Positions 22,813-35,037 of a DNA stretch of 64,000 nt are shown one piece after another (positions within the stretch are counted from its first letter, which is position 1; each line of letters begins with the position of its first letter). The translations under genes were made by a program, and so were the position numbers. This stretch comes from Nemertoderma westbladi (Eukaryota; Xenacoelomorpha; Nemertodermatida; Nemertodermatidae). The stretch spans positions 1-64,000 of the forward strand of contig JAUCBJ010000042.1 of the NCBI GenBank assembly GCA_032718475.1, written 5' to 3'. The notes beneath the pieces were generated by a model. It did no database searches. It was not told where the DNA came from and saw only the letters and a list, made by a program, of their open reading frames with translations.

Positions 22813-23533
22813 GACACTGTAAGAGCAGCGCTACACTGACACTGTAAGAGCAGCGCTACACTGACACTGTAAGAGCAGCGCTACACTGACACTGTAAGAG
22901 CAGCGCTACACTGACACTGTAAGAGCAGCGCTACACTGACACTGTAAGAGCAGCGCTACACTGACACTGTAAGAGCAGCGCTACACTGACACTGTAAGAG
23001 TAGCGCTACACAGACACTGTAAGAGCAGCGCTACACTGACACTGTAAGAGCAGCGCTACACTGACACTGTAAGAGCAGCGCTACACTGACACTGTAAGAG
23101 CAGCGCTACACTGACACTGTAAGAGCAGCGCTACACTGACACTGTAAGAGCAGCGCTACACTGACACTGTAAGAGCAGCGCTACACTGACACTGTAAGAG
23201 CAGCGCTACACTGACACTGTAAGAGCAGCGCTACACTGACATTGTAAGAGCAGCGCTACACTGACATTGTAAGAGCAGCGCTACACTGACACTGTAAGAG
23301 CAGCGCTACACTGACACTGTAAGAGCAGCGCTACACTGACACTGTAAGAGCAGCGCTACACTGACACTGTAAGAGCAGCGCTACACTGACATTGTAAGAG
23401 CAGCGCTACACTGACATTGTAAGAGCAGCGCTACACTGACATTGTAAGAGCAGCGCTACACTGACACTGTAAGAGCAGCGCTACACTGACACTGTAAGAG
23501 CAGCGTTACACTGACACTGTAAGAGCAGCGCTG
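22813..23533. repeat. 25-bp tandem repeat, about 29 copies
   Basis: The unit is GACACTGTAAGAGCAGCGCT plus ACACT and is repeated head to tail. Variants are rare (ACATTGT in blocks near 23240 and 23390; TAGCGCT and CAGAC near 23000). There are no spacers, so it is not CRISPR-like. Confidence 0.95.
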
Positions 23534-24554
23534 TTAAAAAACAGTCGGCCCATAAGTTCTAGGGCCTTGTTGCTCTTGGTCGGCTGCACAGTCTGTCTTC
23601 TAATAGGCCTTTCTAGAGTCTGAGGCCATACTGTCACAATGTATTTAAACAAAGCGAAATTAAAATTAATTATCGTTGGGCCACTTTTCTTATCTTTGCG
23701 TTGCGTATTTTCCAGAAAGATATAATATAATATAATATTCTAGAACGCCCACTTTTTTTTATATAAATCCCTACATTCCTTATTGTCGAGAGCAACCAAA
23801 TAATTCATTTCAATATGCACCTGGTTTATTGTTTCATATGTTTGGGTGTTGTTTTACATTTTATCTACTATTTCGTACCTCATTTGTATTAATTATTTAT
23901 TTATAATTATCTGCGACATAATTAAGGATTAATTTTGTATTTTATATTTATTTCGATTATTTAGTATATTTTTAGTGCAATGCTTTACTCTAATCATGAG
24001 CAGCATAGGATCAAGTAAATAATAATGGATTAGCAAACTTGCACTTTATTATTTTCCCTACAGTTGTTCCGTTAGTCAGGTACATTGACCCCACCCCCCC
24101 CCCCCCCCCCCTCCCAAATGTTTCTTCAAATCTTAATGAAATTTGAAACAGAGAGTTTCACTTAACCGTTTGCTGCATGACTTTTTGTTTCAAACGAGAA
24201 AAAATATTTGTAACCTGATTTTAAAAGCACTTTGTACACTAAGTTTGATTCAAAATGAATTTTTCGAAAATATTAACCCTATCAATCAAAAGTTACAGGG
24301 ATATCGTTCTAGAACAACACCATGCGCTCGGAGGACTTTTCGTAAACTATTGTTGGCAATACAATATTCAACTCTACCGGGTTTTCTGCCTCTGCATACT
24401 TTTTTTTGCTTCGGGTTCTGGGGCAATGATTATTATCTGGTTTAAATAGTTTAAAATTTCGAAGGGTTGTTGTTGTACAACGTCATTATACAAAGAATAT
24501 TTAAAATGTATTGATAACGATTATTATGTACCCATTCATTATTTTGTATTGTTC
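23534..24554. other. Intergenic, with a poly-C run
   Basis: No gene recognised. A C run of about 20 bases lies at about 24091-24112, followed by AT-rich sequence. Confidence 0.5.
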
Positions 24555-25915
24555 ACCAGTATGAAGTGCACTGCACCAATACGAAGTGCACTGCACCAGT
24601 ATGAGGTGCACTGTACCAGTACGAAGTGCACTGCACCTGTACGAAGTGCACTGCAAAAGTGCGAAGTAGACTGCACCAATATGAAGTGCGCTGCAACAGT
24701 ATGAGGTGCACTGTACCAGTACGAAGTGCACTGCACCTGTACGAAGTACACTGCACCAGTATGAAGTACACTGCACCAGTATGAGGTGCACTGTACCAGT
24801 ACGAAGTGCACTGCACCTGTACGAAATGCACTGCACCAGTGCGAAGTACACTGCACCAGTATGAAGTACACTGCACCAGTATGAGGTGCACTGTACCAGT
24901 ACGAAGTGCACTGCACCTGTACGAAGTGCACTGCACCAGTGCGAAGTACACTGCACCAGTATGAAGTACACTGCACCAGTATGAGGTGCACTGTACCAGT
25001 ACGAAGTGCACTGCACCTGTACGAAGTGCACTGCAAAAGTGCGAAGTAGACTGCACCAATATGAAGTGCGCTGCAACAGTATGAAGTGCACAGCACCAGT
25101 ATGAATTGCACTGAACCAGTATGAAGTGCACTCTTTCAACGATGCAATGTGCACTGCATCAGTATAAGGTATACTGCATCAGTACGAAGTGCACTGCACC
25201 AGTACGAAGTGTACTGCACCAGAACCAAGTGCACTGCACCAGTATGGAGTGCACTGTAACATGCGAAGTGCACTCATTCAGCGCTTCAATGTGCACTGCA
25301 CCAGTGTATAGTGCACTGCACCAGTAAGAAGTGCACTGCACCAGTACGAAGTGCACTGCACCAGTACGAAGTGCACTGCACCAGTACGAAGTGCACTGCA
25401 CCAGTACGAAGTGCACTGCACCAGTACGAAGTGCACTGCACCAGTATGAAGTGCACTGCACCAACCAGTATCAAGTACACTGCCCCAGTACGAAGTATAA
25501 AGCACCAGTATCAAGTGCACTGCACTGGATAAAAATGCACCGCACCAGTGCTAAGTGCACTACCATGTTACGAAGTGCACTAATTCAACAGTGCACTGCA
25601 CCCGTATAGAGTGCACTGCACCAGTATAAAGTGCACTGCACCAGAACGAAGTGCACTGCACCAGAACGAAGTGCACTGCATCAGTGCGACGTGCACTACC
25701 CAGGTACAAAATGCACTCATTTACCGGTGCAATATGCACTTCACCAGTATAGAGTGCACTGCACTGGATCAATGTGTACTGCATCCAGTATGAAGTGTAC
25801 CGCACTTTATCAGGGTACACCACACCAGTGCGAAGTGCACTTCACCGGTACAAAATGCAGTAATTCCCCAGTGCGAAGTGCACTACACCGGAACGTAGTG
25901 CACTAATTCACCATC
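24555..25915. repeat. 20-bp GTGCAC satellite with higher-order structure
   Basis: The unit is about ACCAGTACGAAGTGCACTGC, varying at several positions. In 24600-25080 variants recur in a set order roughly every 80-100 bp, a higher-order repeat. After 25140 the array is more irregular, with a homogeneous block at 25320-25450. AGTGCACT palindromes occur in nearly every unit. Confidence 0.9.
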
Positions 25916-26136
25916 GCTACTAGACCCTGACGAAAAACCTTCAAATCACCACCACTCGAACAATCGTCATCGATGGAATTACACCCAGGAAGCAGGATTA
26001 TCCCTGCTTCGTCCGGATAAGAACAGCGTAGTCAGTTCTCCCCCAACTGATTGTTCCATCACGGGACACTCTTATTCTATTACGCTCAATGAGTTCATCA
26101 TCGCCCATTCTTATAAGGACAATTATGTTATAATCC
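25916..26136. other. Short unique intergenic stretch
   Basis: Between the satellite and the retroelement tail; no gene recognised. Confidence 0.4.
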
Positions 26137-27100
26137 AAAAAAGATAGATAGATCGATCGATATATTTATTTATTTATACATTATGTAAAATCAATAACAA
26201 ATACACCAAACAATGTACCGGTTAAAGGTATTGTCCAACATAACATATAGATTACCCCACAAGTTTTGCAGCTATTTCCAAGGGGGTCCTTTATGTTACT
26301 TGGTTACAAATACAATATTACACTACGCTAACCTAAAACGAATATAAAAAGTAATTACACTATGTATAGTACAACTTTACCGAGAGCGTGACAATGCCCG
26401 ACTCAACGATAAAGATGTAATGTACAGAACAATTTATTATAAAACGTAATTACAGTATAAATAGTAAATAATTAATAAACTAATAACTTCTGTAGGACTA
26501 TTGTACCTATTTTTACATTGCACATGGAGGTGAGATTTAACTGCAGATTTAAAAGAATGTTGATTATCTAGGTTTTTAATTTCATTAGGCAGAGCGTTCC
26601 AATTTTTAATACCGTTAAAAAAGAAAGTATCAGATTCAAAGGATTTACAATTCGGGAGGTAGAAGTTTGAAGCACTAGCTCTGGTACTGTAAGAGTGTGT
26701 ATCGCGTACTCTGTTGAATTTTTGTTTTAGGTAATTGGGACATTTACCATTATACACTTTATGCACATGGTTAAGGCGTAGCTGCTTAATTCTACTATCT
26801 AAGTTACAGATTATCCTAAGACAAAGTAGTCCAGATTCAGAAAAGTCATCTGGAGTTTGGTGGTGCCTAGGTTTGTAGTCTTTAATAAATCGTACTACTA
26901 TATTCTGAGCTACTTGTAATTTACATTTAAACTGTTTGGTTAAGCCTTCATTCCAAGAAGAGCATGCATAGTCCATGTGACACTGTATTAAAGAAGAGCA
27001 AAGTAACTTGCGGGAGTCGGTGTTTAAACTATTTTTATTTCTGTATAGAAACCTAAGCCTACTGTTAACTTTCGAGAAAATATTTTTCACGAATTTTTCA
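26137..27100 (-). pseudogene. Non-LTR retrotransposon reverse transcriptase, C-terminal end
   Basis: On the minus strand about 220 residues of an RT C-terminal region are open: KFVKNIFSKVNSRLRFLYR, MDYACSSWNEGLTKQFKCKL, DDFSESGLLCLRIICNLDSR and NWNALPNEIKNLDNQHSFKS, the tail seen in CR1- and Jockey-type elements. It is 5'-truncated just before this, near 27100. The 3' untranslated part ends in a GATA/GATC microsatellite near 26138-26170. Confidence 0.8.
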
Positions 27101-28006
27101 TGAAGTATGTAAATAGGTAATAAGTATAAAAATGATAAATAGAACTGAATCAATATTTACTCAGTGAAAATGTGGCCAAAGTTAATCGCTGTGATGTGAT
27201 GAGCCATTAGCACAAAAAATGTACTCGGTTATTTCAATTTCTTATATATAAATTATTAAAAAATGTAACACAAGGGGTGATTAAAAGTGGCCAAAATTAA
27301 CGCATTTTTTATGAAAATTATATATAATATAACAAACGTTGCGTTGTTCGCCTCAAAACGGATGCACTTTGACACTTTTGGACATGACACTAGGATGTCG
27401 TGTATTTACTGCATGCTGTTATTGTATGGGTATCGGTATCGGTTTTATCATAGGCCTACCTGAAACAGGTCTGATATTATGTTTTAAACGTCACGACGTT
27501 GTCATTGCGAATTACTATCAGTTTGCTTAACACGGTACAGTACTGCAGTATCAAGTACCGGTTGTCTCATAATTTCCTAAGATCAGTGATTTGCACTATG
27601 CAGTGCAATAGGCACACCGTTTTCAAACACCCAGTAAGGAACTCAAACAATCTGTTTCAAATTTGAGATTTCATTAATAGCCTATTGTGGAAGATATAGT
27701 TAAGGGGTTGGGGGAGATAACCACACCACAAAATATTTCGATCGGTGTAGTATAGGTACCGTACTAAATCATATAAAACTATAATAAAAAACACTGAAAC
27801 TGAAAATACAGTACCAGTATGCACACTTAGGTAGGCAGGGTACTGGTAGGACTAGTATAGGTCTATGTGTTAGGCCTACTTATATTAGTTTTATTAGGCC
27901 TACTTATTCTATTAGGCCTACTGAGTAGGCCTTCAGGTATATTGTACTAATAAAATATTATTTGTGGCTATTTCCTACCATATCAATATCTCATCACCTC
28001 GTTACC
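27101..28006. other. Intergenic, upstream of the small gene candidate
   Basis: AT-rich with several TAGGCCTA palindromes at 27870-27930. The 5' untranslated region of the downstream frame may lie here. Confidence 0.4.
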
Positions 28007-28321
28007 ATGGATGACGAAGAGTATTCATACAACAGTGACACTGACAGCGTTGTTACTAAGCAGGGAACTGTTACCTGTGAAGAAGACATTGCCGAAACTG
28101 AAGCGCAGCTCACTGTCGATAAGAGTGACTACAAGGAAATGCGAGAACAGTTGGACGATCTTGATGACATTCTAAAATACTGCAAGGAGGCTTTATCAGC
28201 CGCCAAATTGCGACTCGCTATTATTCATATTGACTTAGTTACACTATTTGATCCGTATGTGGCTGAGGACGAGAAAATTTGCGCTGAAACCGCAGAGAAT
28301 ACTGATATAAACTTAGCATGA
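28007..28321 (+). CDS. Small acidic protein, unknown
   Basis: I do not recognise this 104-residue protein. The ATG at 28007 sits in a strong context (ACCATGG); an upstream in-frame ATG at 27962 is in a poor context and adds a low-complexity leader, so I prefer 28007. The product starts MDDEEYSYNSDTDS and is strongly acidic, and its middle (about 38-72, YKEMREQLDDLDDILKYCKEAL) should form an amphipathic helix or coiled coil. No signal peptide or membrane segment is seen. An AATAAA hexamer lies at about 28435. It may be a single-exon gene, a terminal exon, or a chance frame; the codons do not look like tandem repeat. Confidence 0.5.
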   Translation: MDDEEYSYNSDTDSVVTKQGTVTCEEDIAETEAQLTVDKSDYKEMREQLDDLDDILKYCKEALSAAKLRLAIIHIDLVTLFDPYVAEDEKICAETAENTDINLA

Positions 28322-28434
28322 ACCTCTTCTTTGTTCATTTTACAGTTCAAAAACTAAGAGATCTATACAATTTATTGTTAATTGTTTTTGCATTAGGCAT
28401 ACCAATACTGCAATGGCTGAATAAGTTCGTCTCA

Positions 28435-28440
28435 AAATAA
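28435..28440 (+). terminator. Candidate polyadenylation signal
   Basis: AATAAA about 115 bp after the stop of the small acidic gene candidate; supportive but not specific in AT-rich DNA. Confidence 0.35.
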
Positions 28441-28483
28441 AAATAATTATCAATGAGGAAGAAAGGATTTTAAACAATAATAC

Positions 28484-28645
28484 GCGCCCATGTGGGTGGG
28501 TGCGAATGGGGGAAGGTGGATGGGAATGTAGGATGCTGGGAAGATGGAAAGGTGGGTGATGGGAAAGTCGGGAGGTGGATGGAAATGTGGGTTGGAATCT
28601 AGGATGCTGGGAAGATGGAAAGGTGGGTGATGGGAATGTCGGGAG
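28484..28645. repeat. Purine-rich minisatellite, left outlying segment
   Basis: Diverged units of the GGTGGATGGGAATGTGGG family, interrupted at 28645 by the solo LTR and continued at 29801. Confidence 0.8.
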
Positions 28646-29800
28646 TGTTCGCGCTTTCAGACCTTTAGCAGTTTAACCTGCCAAATTTAGATGTCTTCTA
28701 GATTATAAATCGACTTTAGCCTATGACGAGTATTTGATACACTACATTAGCCGAAGCCAGTCTATGCGCGACCATTCACCCGCTGGATATACCCGGGAGA
28801 CTGGATTCGGAAGCTTTGACCTTATTGCGGTGTAGGCCTACTGTATTATTCGACTGATCGTTAACATATAATTTCTGACAAATATTATTCACTTTCGGGA
28901 AATATTAACAGTTCCTTTAGGACGTGGCGCTCTAAATATGTAAACAGAGTTATGACTTACACTAGACACAACGGGATGGCTATGGATTCACGTATAAAGC
29001 GCATTCTTTAGGAGATGCTTTGTTATCAGTCACAATCATGCACACTACCGCACAATGCTGCACACCGATCTGCCGACCTTCACTAATTTTAGTCACATAT
29101 AAAGAGAACAACCACCGACTCATGTAGTGCCTATGAAATAGCATTAGATTCACTCCAAAACCACTTTAATGTAAGTCGCAATTGTTATATGTAACCGGTC
29201 TCTCTAACCTTCAGTATATCAAGAAGATTGGGGTTTTCTGATTATTTGTCGATATTATCCAAATATAACAAGATTCCATCAACTGATATAATTAATAACC
29301 GAATAAACCATAAATAGCAGTGAAATAATGCGGTGAAAGCATAATGCATATGTACTGAGTTGGTTTGATAACAGTTATACGTTTCTATGACCAAAGCCTA
29401 CTAATGTTTGGCTAAAGCCTGAAACACAGCAATTCCAAAGCCGGTCTTCTGGCTGTGGACAAAATACACATACTGACTCAATTCATGAGTTTCTGTATAC
29501 AATCTCCAACACAGAGTCAAAAAACGCTCTGATTGGTCGACCGAACAAAGAGAGAACAAAGAACAAAGAAATGTTACACGTGGACATATCAGCTGTTAGA
29601 TGTCGTCATGGTAACTACACTGTATCAAGAGGATTTTGGCTTATTGCGACATAAGATCGCTAGTTATGTCCGCTAAAGTACACAGCTAGTTATGTCCGCT
29701 AAGGCACACATACAGAAGAAATGGCTCTTTATATCCACTAAAACACCTACAGAGTACTTTGCGGGGAAAATAACTAGCTAGATCCGCAAAAGCCTTTACA
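28646..29800 (-). mobile_element. Solo LTR of the BEL/Pao-like family
   Basis: A complete LTR in reverse orientation (plus strand TGTTCGCGC to CCTTTACA) with the 5-bp duplication GGGAG on both sides (28641-28645 and 29801-29805). No internal sequence follows, so it is the product of recombination between the two LTRs of one insertion. Confidence 0.9.
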
Positions 29801-31270
29801 GGGAGGTGGATGGGAATGTGGGAAGATGGAAGGAAAGGTGGGTGATAGGAATGTTGGGAGGTGGGTGGGAATGTGGGAAGATGGAAGGAAAGGTGGGTGA
29901 TAGGAATGTCGGGAGGTGGGTGGGAATGTGGGAAGATGGAAGGAAAGGTGGATGGGAATGTGGGAAGATAGATAGAAAGGTGGATGGGAATGTGGGAAGA
30001 TAGATAGAAAGGTGGATGGGAATGTGGGAAGATAGATAGAAAGGTGGATGGGAATGTGGGAAGATAGATAGAAAGGTGGATGGGAATGTGGGAAGATGGA
30101 TAGGAATGTGGGAAGATAGATTAAAGGTGGATGGGAATGTGGGAAGATGGAGAGGAATGTGGGAAGATAGATAGAAAGGTGGATGGGAATGTGGGAAGGT
30201 GGATGGGAATATGGGAAGATAGATAGAAAGGTGGATGGGAATGTGGGGAGATGGATAGGAATGTGGGAAGATAGATAGAAAGGTGGATGGGGATGTGGGA
30301 AGATGGATTGGAATGTGGGAAGATAGATAGAAAGGTGGATGGGAATGTGGGAAGATAGATAGAAAGGTGGATGGGAATGTGGGAAGATGAATAGGAATAT
30401 GGGAAGATAGATAGAAAGGTGGATGGGATGTGGGAAGATGGATAAGAATGTAGGAAGATATATAGAAAGGTGGATGGGAATGTGGGAAGATAGATAGAAA
30501 GGTGGATGGGAATGTGGGAAGATAGATAGAAAGGTGGATGGGAATGTGGGAAGATAGATAGAAAGGTGGATGGGGATGTGGGAAGATGGATAGGAATGTG
30601 AGAAGATAGATAGAAAGGTGGATGGCAATGTGGGAAGATAGATAGAAAGGTAGATGGGAATGTGGGAAGATAGATAGAAAGGTGGATATGGATATGGGAA
30701 GATGGATAGGAATGTGGGAAGATAGATAGAAAGGTGGATGGGAATGTGGGAAGATAGATAGAAAGGTGGATGGGAATGTGGGAAGATAGATATAAAGGTG
30801 GATGGGAATGTGGGAAGATGGTTAGGAATGTGGGAAGATGGATAGGAATGTGGGAAGATAGATAGAAAGGTGGATGGGAATGTGGGAATATAGATAGAAA
30901 GGTGGATGGGAATGTGGGAAGATGGATAGGAATGTGGGAAGATAGATAGAAAGGTGGATGGGAATGTCGGAAGATAGATAGAAATGTGGATGGGAATGTG
31001 GAAGGTGGATGGGGATGTGGGAAGATGGATAGGAATGTGAGAAGATAGATAGAAAGGTGGATGGCAATGTGGGAAGATAGATAGAAAGGTAGATGGGAAT
31101 GTGGGAAGATAGATAGAAAGGTGGATATGGATATGGGAAGATGGATATGAATGTGGGAAGATATATAGAAATGTGGATGGGAATGTGGGAAGATAGATAG
31201 AAAGAAGGTGGATGGGAATGTGGGAAGATAGATAGACAGGTGGATGGGAATGTGGGAAGATAGATAGAAA
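29801..31270. repeat. Purine-rich minisatellite, segment 2
   Basis: Tandem 32-bp units (GTGGATGGGAATGTGGGAAG plus ATAGATAGAAAG) mixed with 20-bp units (GATGGATAGGAATGTGGGAA). One strand is almost pure purine apart from T. The copy at 30600-30700 resembles that at 31030-31140, so segments have been duplicated. Confidence 0.95.
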
Positions 31271-32736
31271 CTACTACTACTAGGATCGGCATGCTGCATT
31301 GCAGCTGCATTTTTAAGAATGCTGTGCCGGCTTGTCAACAAAATTACACCGCCACAACTCCCTATCACCCATGACATTTGCTAGATCATCCGCATCTTTA
31401 AGGCCAGTGTCCTTTAAGATGCGTCTCAAGAAAGTCATGGGCTGTCCACCATGCTTATTCACTCCATGAGGCTGCCAAAGTACAAGATTATGCACTGGCT
31501 GGTCCTCACGGCGAAAGCAATGTCCTGCAAAGCGGAGGCGATTTTGTTCTAGTGTCAAGCTTGGGGGAACCAATGAGACACCTCCAATGTTATATAGTGT
31601 CTGGTTGGTGATGTGTGCATTGTACTTGACACAATGTACCCGGCGTAGCATTCTTGTGAATGTGCCATCCAGAGATTTGGTGTCCTCAGCAGTTAGAGCC
31701 CAGCATGGACTCCCGTAGAGAAGTACTGGAACTACTGCTGCTCTAAATAATCGGACCTTAAGTTTCCGATTAATTCTAGGTGACTTCCAAATCCTGGAAA
31801 GCCTATTCAAGGCTGCCCATGCCTTTCCCTTACGTATTCGAAGGTCCTCACCTGACTTCCGGATCCATGATCCCAGGTAACAGAAGTCGTCCACATGCTC
31901 AAGCATACCATCCTTTGAGCTTATGCTCATCCGATCAGAGACTTGCTGAGGACTTTCAAAGTTAACTGTCAGAATTTTGGTCTTTCTGGAGTTAATAAAA
32001 AGACCAACACTAGAAGCAGCATGTTCTAATGAGCTGAGGAGCCGTTGGGCTCCCTCTAATGATTCTGAGAGTACTCCTAAGTCATCAGCAAAGTCTAGAT
32101 CAGTTAGGTACTTGGCAGGATTTCCTCTACTTCTGGAGCCAGTAGGTGGAGTTATCATCACCCCATCATCATTATGATGATCTAAGGACATGCGTAGAAC
32201 ATAGTCAACCACAATAATGAACAAGAATGGTGCAAGTGTGTCTCCTTGGAGGACGCCCCATAACACTTCAAATGGTTCTGTGTCACCGTCAACAGTAGAC
32301 ACAAATGTTGTCGAACCATCGTATACTGATCTGATTGCTGCAATAATTTCATCAGGAATCCCATATAATGAAAGTATGCTGAACATACGTGAGCGAGAGA
32401 CTGAATCAAAGGCCTTGAAGAAGTCAACAAAGATAACAGCCAGATGCCTGTCTTTCTTTTTTGATAACTCTTCAATTATCCTTCTAAGTGCCAAAATGGG
32501 CTCCATGGTCCCACGACCTTTACGGAACCCATTCTGATTTCCACGTAGCAGTCTCTCAATGGGATCCCTGATGCGATTTAATAGAATTATATTGCATAGT
32601 TTTGCAGCAATCGAGATCAATGAGATTCCCCGAAAAGAACCATAGAGTGTTAGGTTGCCCTTCTTGGGAACTGGCACCAACTTATTTGTTTTCATTTCTT
32701 GTGGGACTCTTGTTGTACGGTACATGTCTACTATGA
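31271..32736 (-). mobile_element. RTE-like non-LTR retrotransposon, 5'-truncated, inserted in the minisatellite
   Basis: The 3' end (low coordinate) carries TAG triplets on its own strand and the TGCAGCTGCA tail seen in the fragments at 13745 and 20581; the 5' end breaks off inside the RT coding region near 32736. GATAGATAGAAA, part of the satellite unit, flanks both ends and could be the target duplication. A short tandem 3' tail is typical of RTE-type elements; the clade call is from motifs only. Confidence 0.8.
31313..32725 (-). CDS. Reverse transcriptase, RTE-like, open over 470 codons, N-terminally truncated
   Basis: The open frame covers the RT from just before the first conserved block to the end of ORF2: PVPKKGNLTLYGSFRGISL, NGFRKGRGTMEPILALRRI, motif A FVDFFKAFDSVSR, motif B-like GVLQGDTLAPFLF, motif C LDFADDL, then FCYLGSWIRKSGE and the C-terminal region ending DKPAQHS. 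No stop interrupts it. The apurinic endonuclease is missing because the element is 5'-truncated, so it cannot move by itself. It is the best-preserved copy of the family in the window. Confidence 0.85.
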   Translation of the reverse strand: MYRTTRVPQEMKTNKLVPVPKKGNLTLYGSFRGISLISIAAKLCNIILLNRIRDPIERLLRGNQNGFRKGRGTMEPILALRRIIEELSKKKDRHLAVIFVDFFKAFDSVSRSRMFSILSLYGIPDEIIAAIRSVYDGSTTFVSTVDGDTEPFEVLWGVLQGDTLAPFLFIIVVDYVLRMSLDHHNDDGVMITPPTGSRSRGNPAKYLTDLDFADDLGVLSESLEGAQRLLSSLEHAASSVGLFINSRKTKILTVNFESPQQVSDRMSISSKDGMLEHVDDFCYLGSWIRKSGEDLRIRKGKAWAALNRLSRIWKSPRINRKLKVRLFRAAVVPVLLYGSPCWALTAEDTKSLDGTFTRMLRRVHCVKYNAHITNQTLYNIGGVSLVPPSLTLEQNRLRFAGHCFRREDQPVHNLVLWQPHGVNKHGGQPMTFLRRILKDTGLKDADDLANVMGDRELWRCNFVDKPAQHS

Positions 32737-33862
32737 TGGGATAGATGGGATAGATAGAAAGGTGGATGGGAATGTGGGAAGATAGATAGAAAGGTGGATG
32801 GGGATGTGGGAAGATGGATAGGAATGTGGGAAGATAGATAGAAAGATGGATAGGAATGTGAGAAGATAGATAGAAAGGTGGATGGGGATGTGGGAAGATG
32901 GATAGGAATGTGGGAAGATAGATAGAAAGGTGGATGGGAATGTGGGAAGATGAATAGGAATATGGGAAGATAGATAGAAAGGTGGATGGGAATGTGGGAA
33001 GATGAATAGGAATATGGGAAGATAGATAGAAAGGTGGATAGGAATGTGGGAAGATAGATAGAAAGGTGGATGGGATGTGGGAAGATAGATAGAAAGGTGG
33101 ATGGGGATGTGGGAAGATGGATAGGAATGTGGGAAGATAGATAGAAAGGTGGATGGGAATGTGGGAAGATGAATAGGAATATGGGAAGATAGATAGAAAG
33201 GTGGATAGTAATGTGGGAAGATAGATAGAAAGGTGGATGGGATGTGGGAAGATAGATATAAAGGTGGATGGGATGTGGGAAGATGGATAGGAATGTGGGA
33301 AGATAGATAGAAAGATGGATAGGAATGTGGGAAGATAGATAGAAAGGTGGATGGGGATGTGGGAAGATGGATAGGAATGTGGGAAGATAGATAGAAAGGT
33401 GGATGGGAATGTGGGAAGATGAATAGGAATATGGGAAGATAGATAGAAAGGTGGATAGGAATGTGGGAAGATAGATAGAAAGGTGGATGGGATGTGGGAA
33501 AGATAGAAAGGTGGATGGGAATGTGGGAAGATGAATAGGAATATGGGAAGATAGATAGAAAGGTGGATGGGATGTGGGAAGATAGATATAAAGGTGGATG
33601 GGATGTGGGAAGATTGATAGAAATGTGGGAAGATATATAGAAATGTGGATGGGAATGTGGGAAGATAGATAGAAAGGTGGATGGGGATGTGGGAAGATAG
33701 ATAGACAGGTGGATGGGAATGTGGGAAGATAGATAGAAAGGTGGATGGGGATGTGGGAAGATGGATAGGAATGTGGGAAGATAGATAGAAAGATGGATAG
33801 GAATGTGGGAAGATAGATAGAAAGGTGGATGGGGATGTGGGAAGATGGATAGGAATGTGGGA
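32737..33862. repeat. Purine-rich minisatellite, segment 3
   Basis: The same 32-bp and 20-bp units, including several longer repeated blocks with GATGAATAGGAATATGGGAA. It ends in TGGGA, the target duplication of the LTR element that follows. Confidence 0.95.
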
Positions 33863-35037
33863 TGTAAAGGCTTTTGCGGAATTAGCTAGTTATTTTCCCC
33901 GCAAAGTACTCTGTAGTTGTTTTAACGGACATAAAAAGCCGTTTCCTTACTGTACCGGTGTTTTAGTGGACATAAAAAGCCATTTCTTCTGTATGTGTAC
34001 TTTAGCGGACATAACTAGCGATTTTATGTCGCAATAAGCCAAATACTCTAAACATCGGAACTAAGATGACGACATCTATCAGCTGTGTCCACGTGTAACT
34101 TTTTCTTTGTTCTTTGTTCGTTCTTTGTTCGGTCGACCAATCAGAACGGTTTTCACTCTGTGTTGGAGATTGTATGCAGAGGCTCACGCAATTCAGTCAG
34201 TGTGTGTATCTTTCTAAGCCCAGAACACCGGCTTAGGATTCTTCTGTACTTCTGTGGATGTTTCAGACTTTAGCCAAACATTAGTAGGCTTTGGTCATAG
34301 AAACGTATAACTGTTATCTAATCACATATCAAACCAAAACATATTGTCACATACTAACACCGCATTTTTACTGCTATTTACTGTCGGTTATTAATTATAT
34401 CAGTTGATGGAATATTATTATATTTGGATAATATCGATAAATAATCATGAAACCCCAATCTTCTTGATATACTGAAGGTAAGAGACAGGTTACATATAGC
34501 AATTGCGACTTACATTAAAGTGGTTTTGGAGTGAATCTAATGCTATTTCATAGGCACTACATGTGTCGGTTGTTGTTCTCTTTATATGTGACTAAAATTA
34601 GTGAAGGTCGGCAGATCAGTGTGCAGCATTGTGCGGTAGTGTGCATGATTGTGACAGATAACAAAGCATCTCCTAAAGAATGCGCTTTATACGTGAATCA
34701 ATAGCCATCCCGTTGTGTCTAGTGTAAGTCATAACTCTGTTTACATATTTAGAGCGCCACGTCCTAAAGGAACTGTTAATATTTCCCGATAGTGAATAAT
34801 ATTTGAAGAAATTATATATTAACAATCAGTCGAATAATACAGTAGGCCTACACCGCAATAAGGTCAAAGCTTCCGAATCCAGTCTCCCGGGTATATCCAG
34901 CGGGTGAATGGTCGCGCATAGACTGGCTTCGGCTAATGTAGTGTATCAAATACTCGTCATAGGCTAAAGTCGATTTATAATCTAGAAGACATCTAAATTT
35001 GGCAGGTTAAACTGCTAAAGGTCTGAAAGCGCGAACA
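33863..35037 (+). repeat. 5' LTR of copy B
   Basis: About 1175 bp, TGTAAAGGC...GCGCGAACA. By eye it differs from the 3' LTR at about a dozen positions. It should carry the promoter of the element; I did not identify a definite TATA box or start site. Confidence 0.92.

Noticed and set aside
22813-23533. CRISPR-like array
   Set aside because: The 25-bp units are contiguous with no spacers, and the genome is eukaryotic.
24501-25464. Frames with repeated VQCTSYWCSALRTGA
   Set aside because: Translation of the 20-bp satellite; no unique sequence or start context.
28646-35037. A giant foldback DNA transposon with 1.17-kb inverted ends around satellite and an RT gene
   Set aside because: Both arms have TG...CA ends, each with its own different 5-bp duplication, and the right arm has a direct partner at 45853. 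They are a solo LTR and a 5' LTR.
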